Source: Mayamaea pseudoterrestris (lineage: Eukaryota > Bacillariophyta > Bacillariophyceae > Sellaphorales > Sellaphoraceae). Taken from it: a DNA stretch of 64,000 nt. Within the stretch, counting starts at the first letter, position 1; every line of letters starts with the position of its first letter. Where the stretch lies: contig BROI01000011.1 in NCBI GenBank assembly GCA_027923505.1, forward strand, positions 558,001 to 622,000, written 5' to 3'. Of this stretch, positions 1-13,303 are shown one piece after another. A model generated the notes under the pieces. The model searched no databases. It saw only the letters and a list, made by a program, of their open reading frames with translations, and was not told where the DNA came from. A program made the translations under genes and the position numbers.

Positions 1-3000
1 GCAAGGTCTCCTTTCGCTCCAGCTCGCCAAAGTACTTTTCGAGGTTTGGGCTGTATTGAGACGAGTTAGACCGTACTTGTGACAACAACTCTTTGGCGTG
101 GGCGCAAACTTGCTGAATCTCGACTGCATCAGCGCCTCGTTTGACAAAGCTGCTCAAATCGAGCATTGGCAAGCCGGAATCCCGACCTTGCTCGGCCTTC
201 TCCGAGTCAATCAAGCAACTCATGCTTTTGCTTAGCTCCTCGTCGCCTTTTGCTGTTCCGCGATGACTAACGCTAGATCCCATATCCATCTTCTTCTTGC
301 CAATGGCTGTCATGCTAGCGAACGGATCACTTGGGCGGCCAGTCGACTTCATTCCCGCAAACGGGTTCGCCACGGCCGTCGACCGAGGCGCGCTGACAGC
401 AATTGAGGCACTTGCGCCTATATCCTCGACGAAAAGACTCTTTGTATCAATCTTACACTTCTTTGCCGAGACCACCAACACCTGATCCATTCGAATGCTG
501 GCAGTTGTGTAATATCGCTCTTTGCAAGTGCCCACATACCCCAACCGTAGCGGTTTTCCTATGTTCTTGCCGTCTTTCAATTGAAAACTTGCTGGTAAAA
601 GAAGCAGGCATACCAATGGTCCATTTTCGTGTGCATCGGGCGACGCAGACGTTGCTCCGATGGCCGAAAACGCATTCCACTTGAGAATAATAGCAGGCGC
701 TCGAACACACTCGAGTTTTCGTGCGGCTGACACGAGAATGATGCGTCCGGGGCAACAAATGTCACTTATAAGCTCTGGCGCAGACATCGATACAAAATCG
801 AGAATCTCAGCATTGGCACGTGTCAGTTGCAAGCATGTATTGTAATACGCTTCAAGGTCGTCCAACCCGACGCGATCAATGGCGCCCTTCTTAAATTCGG
901 CCTCCAGCTTCTCCAAAGTTCGTGTACCCCGAACAAGAAGCCGCGGATATTCTTTAGCCGTCAATGCGCGCTGAGTCGCAAACTCCGAAAACGACCTGGC
1001 GATCATCGACTCCACGCTCATTTCTTCCACTCGCAGCAAGTTTAAGATCATATTATACGTCAAGCGAAATTGACTCGACAACAAGGTGGATGATCCTGTG
1101 AGCATTTGCTTTAATACCTGCTGTGGCGAAGGCTCTTCTCCAAAGCAACACATGATCACCGTCCCCACCTTGTCGAGACCCCGTCGTCCCGCTCTCCCAG
1201 CCATTTGCGTATACTCGCCTGGCTCAAGTACGCGGAACTTTGTTCCGTCGTGTTTCCGAATGGAGTTGAAAACAACAGCTCGAGCGGGCATATTGACCCC
1301 CATTGCCTAAATAGAAGATCAGCAGGGTTAGTTTTAGATGTTGCTCAAAGCGGACATATCACAGGTAAACTCACAAAGGTTTCGGTGGCAAATAGAACTT
1401 TGATGAGGCCCTTGCCGAACAAAATTTCGACCACCTCTTTTAGTAATGGCAAGAGACCACCGTGATGTATGCCAATTCCCCTTTCTACCATTTCACAAAC
1501 AGCAATGACCTGCGGTAAGCTAGCATCATTCTTTGAAAGACGCGCCATGGCCTGCAGACAAAAGCCTTGTACAGCCGAACGTTCCTTTGCAGTATTTAGA
1601 TCCAACGATCGGAGCATCTGAGCAATCTCTTCGCATTTCTTCTGAGAAAAGGAAAACACCACCGTTGGCGTCAAGAGCTCTCTGTCAAGAAACCTGACCA
1701 GCGACATCCAGTTCTGCTTGCTTCCCTGCGCTTGCCACGCTAAGTGTTTTGATCCAGTAGCGTGCGGCTTGGGGGCTTTTGGATCCGCCTTTTTCTTTGG
1801 ATCTTTCGCAGATGGCGGAAGGAGGGCGCGAGTTGCCGCCTTGTACCCTGCCTCGATAAAGCCTCCTTTTCCTTCCATGATTTTGTGGAGCTCCAGGCCC
1901 GCCCAAAGGTGATGCGACAAGGGAACGGGTCGGTAATCCGTCTTGACGACGTGAATTGGCTTTCTCTTGGTACGTCCCACCCAGTCTGCAAACTCTAGCG
2001 TATTTGGCGTTGTCGCAGACAGAAAGATGAGGTTAACGTAAGATGGAAGCATGATAATCACCTCCTCCCACACCACACCGCGTTCGGTGTCGTTAATGTA
2101 ATGCACTTCGTCAAAGATTACAAACTCAATGTCGCGAATCAAGTCGGCTCCTCGATACAGCATGCTTCGCAGAATCTCAGTCGTCATGATGAGACAAGTG
2201 GAATCATCGACATTGACCTGCAAGTCGCCAGTCACAAGTCCAATCGACGTTTGACCAAACTTGAGACTAAAATCCCGAAATTTTTGGTTCGACAGTGCTT
2301 TAATGGGAGACGTGTAGACACACCGGGTCGCTCGCTGCATGGCCAGCGCCACGGCGTACTCCGCCACCACCGTCTTGCCGGCACTCGTGTGCGCCGCCAC
2401 AAAAACGGATTCGGATCGCTCGAGGCGCGCAATCGCTTGCTGCTGGAAACCGTCGAGCGAAAAGGGAAAGGTCATGGCGGGATTCATAATGAGTGAATTG
2501 AAATCGTTGATTTGCAGCAGCTTGGTCGTGGCCCATGATTTGCGCGTGGAATCGTTTTGGTCCTTGGCGTGCCGAGCGGCCAGCTCGAGTGGATTCATGG
2601 ACGTGGCAATCTTGCTGCTCGACTTGGCGTGTGTGGGAGAAGTGGATTGTGCAAGCTCGACGAGCAGCTCGTCAATGTCCTCGGCGCCGTCGGCTGGAGG
2701 CTGCAACTCTTCCCTGAGTGGCACTGCAGCTTTCTCTGCTTCCAAGTCGATTGCGGCGTCGTTTGCATTCAATTCGTCCTCTTCTTCATTTTCGTCCTCG
2801 GACTCGTCGCTGCTACTGCTCCCAAACAAGGAGTCGTCATCGAGCAACGATTGGCTAAAGAGCTTTGCTGCCATCGGACGTTCACTACGATAATTATGAC
2901 TAGAAACATGGAGCGGCGACTCTGGTCTTGTCGCTCCAACAGCAGTAGTAGTTTCATCTTGTATATCGTCATTTTCATCGTCGTCATGTTTTTCGCTGCC

Positions 3001-3627
3001 ATGCACGTCGTTCCACGTAATGCCAGCCTTAAAGAACACGCCCGGCGGAGCAGTAATAATGGTTCCATCCTTCCAGCTAGCCTCCGATCCCTGCTCCAAA
3101 ACTTGCATGGACCGTTGAATGGCGTCAGGAGTTCGGTAGGGATCAATGGCAACTTCCTTGTCGAATTGCCCCAAGCCTCCTGGTGTAAACGGACGACTCT
3201 GACCAACGACGCCGCGCGTGTAGTCGGAAAGCTTGCTCGACAAGTTGCCCGTCAATTGTCGCTTCTGCAAATCCGAGTCGGCTGTGTTTTCGAGCAACGT
3301 CAGTGGCACTTCAATGACGGCGTTGCCTTGTGCAAGATTTGGATCACGTTGCAGCAGTTTGTTTTGAACTTGTTTGGAGAGCGACTTCCACTCCACCAAG
3401 GTTGTCTGCGGCTGCGAGAGTGGACATTTGAATAGTGAATCTGATATTGGTCGTATAAACTGTCCCGTCCGCGGCGAAACAATTCCATGGGCCTGCCAAG
3501 CCTTGCGAATGAGTGCTAGCTGGTGCTGCTTGCCTGCAGATTGCTGCTGCTTTTCTTGCGCTTCCCTTTGTTTCCGTTCCTCGTCTTCCTTTAGTAGACT
3601 TTTCAAACGACTGAGTGACAGTGTCAT
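1..3627 (-). CDS. SKI2: Ski2-type DEVH RNA helicase (3' end outside window)
   Basis: This is the cytoplasmic helicase of the Ski complex, which feeds mRNA to the exosome for 3'-5' decay. Exon 1 is 3627-1375 (751 codons). An intron at 1374-1307 (GTGAGT...TTAG, 68 bp, phase 0) leads to exon 2, which stays open to base 1, so the C-terminus is missing. The first ~390 residues are a low-complexity, acid-rich Ski2 N-terminus. Walker A AHTSAGKT lies near residue 412, DEVH near 506, and SATTPN follows. Exon 2 opens with [13 protein letters not shown] and contains the helicase motif [12 protein letters not shown]. The [11 protein letters not shown] context and long N-terminus favour SKI2 over nuclear MTR4. 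The ATG at 3627 is the first in frame. Assignment as a Ski2-like helicase is very secure; SKI2 rather than MTR4 is likely. Confidence 0.95.
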
Positions 3628-4231
3628 CGTGTTACCGTAGTGAATGTATAAGATGGGCTGATGCGGCTACAAAAGCTACAAGTGCCATGATCAAAAATCA
3701 AAATGCGAGTGATGATGGGTGCGCAAAGGTGCCATTTTGACGTCGCACTGGTTATGACTGTTTTCCGAGGGATAGTACGTAGCTGGACAGCATAACCTGA
3801 ATAAGTTTAAATTCGTGAATTAGGGCTTTCATCATGGAGTATTCATCAATACGACTCAGGAATGACCCTCATTACGTCAAGCAACCATTGGTGTCGAAAG
3901 ATATTAATGACCCAAGGTGCCAAAATGGGGTTATGGCTCAAACGTGATGCAGCTTCTGGGACCTAATTTACATCATTTTGATGAAGTACAACATAACATC
4001 ATCACCTTGTGGGTTTATACAAATGGATCGTTGTGTTTGTAGCTTTTCAGCACTTGTCGTTCCTTCGTTGTCGCTGGGTGGTGAAATTGGTCCATTTTGG
4101 CGAAGCTAAACGCGCTTGTGAAAAGTGGCGAAACGAGTCCCGGTTGCAAAAATCCATCACAACAGCTGGCGCATCTCTAGATGTGCCGAAGCGATTTTCA
4201 CCAAACTTGGACCCTGTATTCTTTAAGCCTA
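3628..4231. other. intergenic, no gene seen
   Basis: Upstream region of the SKI2 gene, AT-rich. A 79-codon plus-strand frame (4009-4248) has no recognisable homology or composition and is not called. The SKI2 promoter must lie at the left end of this stretch, but no specific element could be identified. Confidence 0.6.
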
Positions 4232-4307
4232 TTATCCCGAACTATTAACCGCACTCAGTCGGTCTTTCGTTTTCACGCCAGTTGCGCACCTCCGCCGCCC
4301 ATCAAAA
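4232..4307 (+). repeat. left arm of a 76-bp inverted repeat pair
   Basis: This segment (starting TTATCCCGAACTATTAACCG) reappears as its reverse complement at 5902-5977 with about three differences, roughly 96% identity. The 1.6 kb between the arms carries a Gypsy relic and no intact gene. The similarity stops at both ends of the 76 bp. The pair could be a non-autonomous fold-back transposon or two scattered copies of a short repeat. Confidence 0.8.
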
Positions 4308-4842
4308 TTGCTTCGTGACCGCCCATCCCATCGCCCAAGCATGCATTTTCCTCTTTTGAAGCTTATAATAGGCTGTTTTCATTGATTTAAAGCACTAGAT
4401 CTATTAAGTTAGGTAAGCGGCATCGAACGGTGTACTTGGTTTGGTCATCGAAGGCGTATTGGTCCCGCCGCAGCACCTTTTTGTTCCCGTTGCACCCGTT
4501 TCATCCTCGTCGTCAATCACAGCCTCAATTTACAGCGCTATCCATTTACTCCTATAGTATACACTGACATATCGCTTCTCTAATATATACAGGATAGATA
4601 TCGCATGGAAGATCTGCTTGAATCCATTAGATGGCGCGTAAGCATGTCGCAGAAGAAGGTTGTTGTTGCAGCACGACAAACGACCCAACACTCTCAATAT
4701 GAAACTCCACAAACGCTATTGCTGACGCTTTCAAAGCTATTGAAGACGTCATAATCTTGACCAATCTTGTAAATGGCATTTGTAAGCAAGCAATTGGACA
4801 GAGTCGCCATGCACGTCGAAAGCTATTCGCGATTGGGAGCCA

Positions 4843-5420
4843 TTGTGTCACATTGAGGAAGACAACAAGATTGCAGACGCATTGAGTCGCTTACCCATTG
4901 AAACAGAGAAGGCTAAAACGGATGCCTCAAACAAAACATCCTTTGCCATCGTGGAGGCAACAAGCTCCCACGCTCGTGCTTTACAAATAGCCAAGGCACT
5001 TGCATCGTTACCAAGCAATTTCAAACAGGTCTATCCACACGCAAGCTTACCAATCGTCGATGAATAAACCATGCAATAAGCAGATTAATTATGCATTACG
5101 CTATTCTCTAGATCCATCTATAGAGATCTGATTCTCCCCTTGTGATTCAATGGCTACAATACTCCTCGTCTTAGAGACGTCGTACCGCGGTGTCAGCGTG
5201 TCAGCTCAACGCAAGCTTACCGATCGTCGAGGACTCTCCAACAATTAACAAACAGTCGAGTCAAGAGGAACCAATGGCCTCGGCAAGAGATGCAAACGAA
5301 GACGTCTTTATCTATCCATTGCAGCTGCAAAACATTGTTAAAGCTCAAGCTGCAGCAGCAACCTTGCAACCTTGCGCGAGGAAACTTTTGCATCCCTTCC
5401 TTGAGCTGTTCGTACACTAG
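4843..5420 (+). mobile_element. Gypsy retrotransposon relic (end of RNase H and linker)
   Basis: A plus-strand frame contains DNKIADALSRLP, the signature at the end of Ty3/Gypsy RNase H, followed by the linker toward integrase. It differs from the Gypsy element at 54.8-60.0 kb, so it is another lineage. Only a few hundred bases survive, with no LTRs, and it is broken at several points. A ~21-bp stretch (CGCAAGCTTACCAATCGTCG) occurs twice, at 5033 and 5209, in slightly different form, which suggests an internal duplication or a small insertion between the copies. It is old by its decay. Confidence 0.75.
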
Positions 5421-5901
5421 CGCAACGTGTAGGCGCTGCTGTTCTTGTATATTCCGACATTCTGGTTGTTTGCAAGAATAGAGTTGAAGAGGACTGGCGA
5501 GGGATAGTTTGTCATGGTGGTTTCGACGTTTCGACAAGCAGACAAGCAGCATCTTGATGAGCCGATAAAAATCGGGTGAATGACAACCTTAAACGTTTCT
5601 TTTGGATAATAGCAATCCTGCATATTGAGTTTACGTGGCTTGTGAGACATTATGGGCCAAATAAGCTTTGTAATAGCGCATCGCTTGGTGCCATGCTTGC
5701 CGTTTAAAGCAGCGGCAACGATGCGGTTTGGAAGTCACAAAAGCACCCAAAACGGGACCACTATGGAAAACCAAGTATACCATTGAATGCGCAATATCAA
5801 ACTTAGTCTACTTACAATATTGAATTACTTATAGAGGCTTGGGATGGAATGAAAGAAGCAGCCATGGTTGAAAAAGGGAATGATGGCAAGAAACGGATGC
5901 G

Positions 5902-5977
5902 TTTTTGATGGGCCGCGGAGGTGCCAACTGGCGTGAAAACGAAAGACCGACTGAGTGCGGTTAATAGTTAGGGATAA
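5902..5977 (-). repeat. right arm of the 76-bp inverted repeat pair
   Basis: Reverse complement of 4232-4307 with about three differences. See the left arm. Confidence 0.8.
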
Positions 5978-6708
5978 TTGGTTACCTACGGCAAGTTGCG
6001 GGGGGCAAACTTGTATGCTTGGCATAAGCTTGAGGTAGCAGACCAACAAATCTATCATTCCACCATCAGTACAGTAATGAATCTGCAGACTTACAGTAAG
6101 CCAGTGATAGACGTTGCATTGTCGGCAGCTTCTGGACAACAGTGTGTTCCAAAAGCAAGGCATTAAAGCTAACCAGGCTGCAGCATATCTAGTAAGAACA
6201 TCCACTGTTCTCATGTCATAAGAACAAGTAGTACATTCACCACATTATAGTACTGCATAAGTCAGTACACAACACCTTCTTGGCATGGCTACGATAGCTA
6301 GCAGCACGTGGGAAAGGCCATGAGTACGGTAGCTTTTCACAAACGGTTTGTCGCATCGGTTCTCATAACGAGGAAGTCGACAAGCTCGTTCTTCTGTGGG
6401 ATCAAACTCGGTCCAGAATAGGGATACAGAGAATTTGAGCATACCACCATGTTTGATACTACTTCAAGCATGACATATGTCAAAAATGCAACATACATCT
6501 GGAATTTGATCATGCTGGGACGATTCTTAAAAAAGTGCTCAAATTTCCAATACGAATTAGTCCAACAACTTCGGCTGTATCAATCAGACCAAGCTGCTGA
6601 CTCGCCCATTGTATCAACTATATATATAATGGCCTATTGTGCTTGGTCCAGCCAAAAACATGCATGTTAAGGTCGTCGCGTCGACGATTGAAGATTTGAC
6701 CAGTTTGC
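5978..6708. other. non-coding, no gene seen
   Basis: AT-rich stretch between the right inverted-repeat arm and the Copia insertion. Short frames (6245-6442 minus, 6449-6670 plus) show no family features. It ends with the Copia target site ACCTC at 6709-6713. Likewise nothing was recognised in 5421-5901. Confidence 0.55.
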
Positions 6709-6713
6709 ACCTC

Positions 6714-7025
6714 TTGCAGGATGCGAACGAAAACAGCGAAAATCGGGCAAGTCACACCGAATGTCCGATAGGGTGACACAGCGGCACTCGCGGCTCACCA
6801 CAGCCTCACGATCGCGTGATGCGTGGCAGCGACGGCTTCGAAGCGATTCAACGAGTATATTGCTGAAACTAGTGCGATATAGAGTAGAAACAAGCAGACT
6901 TACTAAGCTTGAAGAGTTAAGAAAGCGATTTATTCGTCTCTCGTATTGTAGCAACTGCAAGCTTGGATTGGCCATCCAAGGACAGCTACAAGCGAAAGGT
7001 GCAACGATTTGATTTACAAGTTACA
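6714..7025 (+). repeat. 5' LTR of the Copia element
   Basis: 312 bp, starting TTGCAGGATGCG and ending AAGTTACA. It is identical to the 3' LTR except for one A in a short A-run. The choice of TTG rather than TG as the first bases follows from the flanking duplication ACCTC. Confidence 0.93.
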
Positions 7026-10000
7026 AGATTAACACTGTCTTGAGACTCATTGCCTCGGCATAGAGACTTTATCGACGAAGAGTACTATTGATTTACGAAG
7101 TAACGTGGACGCACGTTGGTTCTTGGCCCGGAAAGTTCCGCAGGTGATAGCAAGAACATTGTCACGACGACAACGATGGCGGAAACTCGCGCGCAGAAAG
7201 ACGCGGCGTTTGCGCATGTTTACGAAGAGAACGTAGGCGTTTTCCAAGATCCTCAGTTCAAGGAGTTATTCGACGAACTCGGAGTAGAATCGCTTACGCA
7301 ATTGATCGAGATGGAGTACGACGATTTCGCGACGAAGTGGAACGTCACGACGACGACAACGACGACGACTGACGATGGCGACAATGTCACGCAGGAAACG
7401 AGCGAACACTCGCTAACGAAGATGAAACAACGCACGATCACGAACGCGATCGAATGGTATTTGGCGCAAGAGTCGCCGGACATCAAGACATGGTCGCAAC
7501 TGACCACCGAAACGCTGGCGACGTTCGTCACAGCACGAGCGAAGGAACGAGTCCAAGCGCGCAACATTGCGAGCGTGGGCAGCGGAAGCGGAGCGAAACC
7601 TCCAGCGAAGGAAAGCGAAACGGAATCCAAGAAGGACGAATCCAAGGACTCCACGCTAACGAACGAAGGCGACGAGTCGAAGCCCGACTCGGCCGACAAG
7701 GTGCCACCGACGAGCGTGGACGTGGACACGAAGCAGTCACCGACATCCGTACTGGACCTCGGTGACGACGAAGACGACGAGAAGTATTCAGACCAATTTA
7801 CGAAGTCTATCAAGTTCTCGGCGAAGGATTGTAAAGAAATGAAGCTGGATTCCTCGTGGAAACAGTGGATTTCCGAGTTGAAAGTCATCGCTACATTGCA
7901 CGACTTCCACGAAGTCTTTGACGACGATTATGACCCGAAGGAAAAGGGACCGAAGGAACAGAAGGCGTATGCAAAGAAGAATGTGTTTGTATACAGAATC
8001 TTCCTCACGCACTGTCGAACTCCGTCTGCATCACTCGCAGTACAGCAGTTCAAGAAGACGATGGACGGACGCGAAGTCTACCAACGATTGCGAACGCGAT
8101 ACGAAGAAGGCGCTACTGCTCACATCGAGAAGGAACGCGCGCGAACGGAACTGCAGGGAATGCGGCTGACCGAGAAGTGGTCAAGGCCGACGATCGAATT
8201 TCTCGCACTGTTCTACAAGAAAGTCATCTGGCTGCTCGAAATGGACGCAGAAGCTCTGACAGGTTTACAACGATACGACATGCTACGCGACGCTTTCTCT
8301 GAGCACACTGGATTCAGCGCCTCGCTAGCAGGTTTTGACGGAATGATTGCCATCAAGAAACACATGGGGCAACACGACTCGGAAGACAATTTCGCGCAGT
8401 TGTACGCGCACTTAGAAGAGTGCTGCATCAAGTATGACAAGAAGCACCCATCGACGACGAAGACTAAGCGCACAATCAATCAAGCGCAGTCTAGTGGAAC
8501 GAAAGGAGGCGGCGGCGGCAATGGCGGCGCGACTCCAAGCGGCTTATCGGCGGAACGATTTGCAGCGATCATGAAGAAACCTCACGCGAGCGTGAAGGAT
8601 GAAGTCTGGTTGGAGATGAAGTTCGATCAGCGAAAGCAGTTGAAGGACAAGCGTGCGACGGCGCCCAAGACACCCGAAAACGGATGGCGACCGCGCAACC
8701 AACGAGGCACGGCTACGACGCAGACGCAAGTCAACGCGGCGCATCAAGAGCGTCACGCGACGGAATCTGTAGCGAACGATCACGCAAGCGTTCCTGGCAC
8801 GATTAATATTCAGCCAGGCAATAGTGGAATGTCAGTCCAAACGGCTGCACGATCGGTTCTGCAAGCGAATAATGCGAGTACTACAACTCAGCAAGTGACA
8901 GGATCGTTGACGACTGATAACACCGGACGAGGTACATTCAGCTTCAACATGCATCGTCGTATGCGCGTCAATCGCGCACACTACGAGCGGATCAACGAAG
9001 GCGCGCTCATCGACAGCGGCGCGAACGGAGGCTTATGCGGAGGAGACATGCTCGTCGTTTCGGAAACGAACGCCGAGGTGGATGTGACTGGTATTGACGA
9101 TCATATTGTCCCAGCTCTCAAGATTGGCACTGCAGCTGGACTGGCTAAGACCCTTAGTGGCGAAACCATTCTGCTTTTGTGTCACCAGTATGCTTTAAAG
9201 CGAGACGGACCGACGATTCATTGCCCGAATCAATTGCGCGCAATGGGACATCGTGTCGACGATATTCCGACCATGTTTGGCGGAACGCAACGAATTACGA
9301 CGAACATTGGAGGCTACGTTTTGCCATTGGCGATTCGCGATGGCCTGGTGTACTTGGACGTGACGAAACCCACGTTCGATGATTTGGATAAGTATCCGAC
9401 TGTCATCATGACGTCGGACGTGCCGTGGGACCCGACTGTTTACGATGTCGAGCACGCGCACGACGATTTCGACGAACGCGATCACGATTATGGATCTTTC
9501 GACGAACGATTCGACGATGACGGTATCACGCACCGCAATCGTCACACGCCGACACGCACTGGCGACGAACTTGACGTACTGATCAATCGGTGCGTGCGAC
9601 ACGCTCAGTTTTCACGCGTTAATTTGCGGAAGCTACGAAGCAAGGAACCGGACTATAATGCTCTTCGGCCGTACCTCGGATGGGTCCCGACTGAGCGAGT
9701 TCAACAGACTTTACGTCACACGGAAGCATGGTATCATCTCAGCGAACATCCGCGATTACCATTTCGACACCTCACGAAATCACGATTTCCGGCCGCGAAC
9801 GTTCAGCGGTTGCGCGAACTATTCGCCACGGACACGATACACTCTGACACGCCAGCTTTGGATGATGGAATTCTAGGGCATGGGTGAGCTACTAAGATGC
9901 AGCTCTTTGTTGGACGAGAAAGTTTTTACACGCGCGGCTACCCGATGAAGTCGGAGAGCGAAATGTCAAACGCGTTAGAGGATTTTATCCGCGAAGTGGG

Positions 10001-12985
10001 CGCTCCTAACGGACTGCTCAGCGACAATGCCAAGTCGGAGACTGGCAAGGCTGTGAGGGATCTCTGTCGGATGTACAATATTCCTCAAGTGACCACAGAA
10101 CCGGGTCATCCAGAACAAAATCCATGCGAACGTCACACGTCGCACATTAAGCCAATGATGGAGAACCTCCAACGAGATTCGGGTTCGCCAGGGCATTGCT
10201 GGGTTTTGCTGATTAAATTCGTAATCATGATTCTGAACGTCCTCGCGACGAAATCGCTGGGATGGCGCACTCCAACGGAAGTTGCGTTCGGAAATTTGCC
10301 GGATATTTCGCCTTTGTTACATTTCAAGTGGTGGGAACCGGTCACGTTTGAGGCGCAGGGGAGTTTTCCCTCGGCGGTACGATCTGGCAACGGCCGATTC
10401 GTGGGCATCGCAGAGAATAGCGGTCCGCACATGACTTTTCTCGTTCTGACGGACGACACGCTTCAGGCGATTCCGCGCTCCAACGTGGTCTCGCGCAGCT
10501 ACTTGTTACCACGAGAGTTGCCTTCCTTCCCTGAGTCTGGAGGGGAGATTTCTGAAGAAGCTACACGCGCAAGCGAGCGAAATTTTGAAACTCCAGATCT
10601 CGCGACAGGACGCTACCATAGCACGCATGCGACAGAAAGTAGTCACGACAACTACGAAGGAAACGACGACGAAACAATTCCGATGGCGAACCACGCCAAC
10701 GTACCAGCGAAGTTCTTCAGAAGGGCTGAGCAAGAATCAGGGAATAAATGCCCTCTGTTCTCTCCAAGCGAACTCATCGGACGCACGTTCGTAAGGGAAC
10801 ACGAAAACGGTCAGAAAATGCGAGCGACTGTATGCGAATATATCGAAGTACGCGATAACGAGCTACTCGAAACGACGAAAGGTTTCCTGATCCAGATGGG
10901 AGAGGAGCCAGCGAAAGACTTAATAAGTTACAACGAACTGTCGGATTTAATCGAACGACAGATGGACGAAGATATACGAAACGATCCGGCGACTCAGTGG
11001 GTATTCACGAAGGTAATCGGACACGAGCTTAATTTGAAACCGAACGATCCGACATACAAAGGAAGTTCAAGTAACGTTCTCGTCGAATGGACTGACGGAA
11101 CGACGACGTGGGAGCCTCTCGCGATCATGAAGAAGGACGATCCGATAACGATCGCAGAGTATGGACTCAAGCACGGCTTACTCGACAAGCCAGGATGGAA
11201 GCAGCTGGAGCATTACACTCGGAAGCGAAAGAAGTTTCGACAGATGGTAACAGCGGCGAAACGAAAATCGAAAGCAAACGGCGTACGCTACAAATTCGGC
11301 GTAAGGTTGCCGCGCAATTATAAAGATGCGAAAGCTCTCGACGAGATCAACGGCAACACGCTGTGGACGGATGCGATTCGAACGGAATTAAATCAGATAA
11401 ATGATTACGACACGTTCGCAGATCAAGGAGTCGGTAAGGTTATGCCGGCGCCGTGGAAACGAATAAACGTGCACATGATATTCGATGTCAAGCACGATTT
11501 GCGACGGAAAGCACGACTCGTCGCAGGAGGACATATGACAGAGCCGCCGAAGGATTCAGTTTACTCGGGCGTTGTGTCATTGCGAAGTCTACGAATGGTA
11601 GCGATGTTAGCGGAACTCAACGGTCTGGAACTGTGGGCAGCTGACGTCGGCAACGCATACTTGGAAGCGAAAACGAAAGAGAAGGTTTATATCGTGGCAG
11701 GTCCGGAGTTCGGGGAGCTCGAGGGTCACACGCTCACGATCGTGAAGGCATTATACGGTCTTCGCACGTCAGGCGCACGCTGGCACGAGCACTTTGCAGA
11801 CACGCTCCGCGACATTGGCTTCATGCCGTGTATCGCAGAACCGGACGTGTGGATGCGCGATAAAGGCACGCACTACGAATACGTTTGTGTGTATGTCGAC
11901 GATTTAGCGATAGCGATGAAGAATCCGAAGGAACTAACGGATCTTTTAATTGAGAACTACAACTACAAGTTGAAGGGCGTCGGTCCATTGGCATATCATT
12001 TGGGCGCAGACGTTTGGCGAGACGACGACGGCGTACTCTGCTTCGGAGCGAAGAAGTACGTCACAAGACTATTAGCGAACTACAAAGAAATGTTCGGCGA
12101 GGAACCGCGACCGCAGACAAGTCCACTACGCGACGGCGATCATCCGGAACTCGACGAAACGAAAGAACTTGACGACGACGGAATTGCGAAGTATCAATCG
12201 ATAATTGGTGCGTTGCAATGGGCAGTAAGTTTATGTCGATTCGACATTCACTGTGCTGTCATGACTATGGGGAGATTCCGAGCTGCGCCACGAGCGGGGC
12301 ACTTGGAACGGTTGAAGCATATTTGCGGATACTTACGAAGATACCCGGATGGAGCGATTCGATTCAACGTTTCGATTCCAACGGACGAGCGATACGCGAC
12401 AGTTGACAAGATGGATTGGGATTACAGTGTGTACGGCAAGATCTGCGAAGAGCTTCCGTGGAACATGCCCACGCCGCGCGGCAAGGCGGTGCGAATGTCA
12501 ACGTTCGAAGATGCAAACCTGTACCACGATTACACGACGGGACGGGCAGCGATGGGCATGCTACACATGTTGAATGGAACAGTCGTTGATTGGTTTTCGA
12601 AACGCCAAGCGACGGTCGAGACGGCGACGTACGGCTCGGAGTTTGTAGCAGCGAGAGTGAGCACGGAGCAGATCATGGATCTTCGCTTCACGCTACGCAT
12701 GTTGGGAGTTCCGCTCGACGGACCTTCATGGATGTTTGGAGACAACAAGTCGGTAACGCAAAGCAGCAACCTACCGCACTCTAGTCTGACGAAGCGACAC
12801 AATGCACTGGCATTTCACCGTGTACGCGAAGCGATTGCGGCGGGAATTATTAATTTCAACCACATCATGGGAACGACAAACCCGGCGGATGTACTTACCA
12901 AGTTTCTTCCACGGGCTACGGCAAGCAAGCACTTAAAGAACCTGCTCTTCAAGGAATCGAACTATTAGGTATGACTTGAGGGGAG

Positions 12986-13298
12986 TTGCAGGATGCGAAC
13001 GAAAACAGCGAAAATCGGGCAAGTCACACCGAATGTCCGATAGGGTGACACAGCGGCACTCGCGGCTCACCACAGCCTCACGATCGCGTGATGCGTGGCA
13101 GCGACGGCTTCGAAGCGATTCAACGAGTATATTGCTGAAACTAGTGCGATATAGAGTAGAAACAAGCAGACTTACTAAGCTTGAAGAGTTAAGAAAGCGA
13201 TTTATTCGTCTCTCGTATTGTAGCAACTGCAAGCTTGGATTGGCCATCCAAGGACAGCTACAAGCGAAAAGGTGCAACGATTTGATTTACAAGTTACA
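12986..13298 (+). repeat. 3' LTR of the Copia element
   Basis: 313 bp, preceded directly by the purine tract TTGAGGGGAG and followed by ACCTC, the copy of the target site. Confidence 0.93.
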
Positions 13299-13303
13299 AC
13301 CTC

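Larger units (their letters stand above)
6714..13298 (+). mobile_element. Ty1/copia LTR retrotransposon, nearly whole, young
   Basis: A full-length 6.6-kb element. LTRs lie at 6714-7025 and 12986-13298, and the target duplication ACCTC is at 6709-6713 and 13299-13303. A polypurine tract (TTGAGGGGAG) ends at 12985. Parts in order: Gag from about 7116 to 8900, with a Gly-rich stretch near 8510; aspartic protease around 9005 (LIDSGANGG); integrase from about 9550 to 10450 (SDNAK and a downstream conserved E); a long linker; reverse transcriptase from about 11280 to 12300 (YVDDLAI near 11893); and RNase H from about 12480 to 12900 (GDNKS). Domain order INT-RT-RNase H and the sequence style are those of diatom CoDi elements. 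The LTRs differ by one indel, so insertion is recent. The coding region appears to have about one interruption. Confidence 0.95.

Noticed and set aside
2339-3435. Long plus-strand frames opposite the SKI2 gene (184 and 292 codons)
   Set aside because: They are antisense to the acidic, Ser-rich part of a secure helicase gene. Composition explains the openness, and no family motif is present.
1-3627. Reading the helicase as nuclear MTR4
   Set aside because: The [17 protein letters not shown] context and the long N-terminus with RPFTPGG fit SKI2 better. The C-terminal region that would settle it lies outside the window.
7253-7888. Minus-strand Ser/Val-rich frame of 211 codons
   Set aside because: Antisense of the Copia Gag region; repetitive ACG/GAC codons give open complementary frames.
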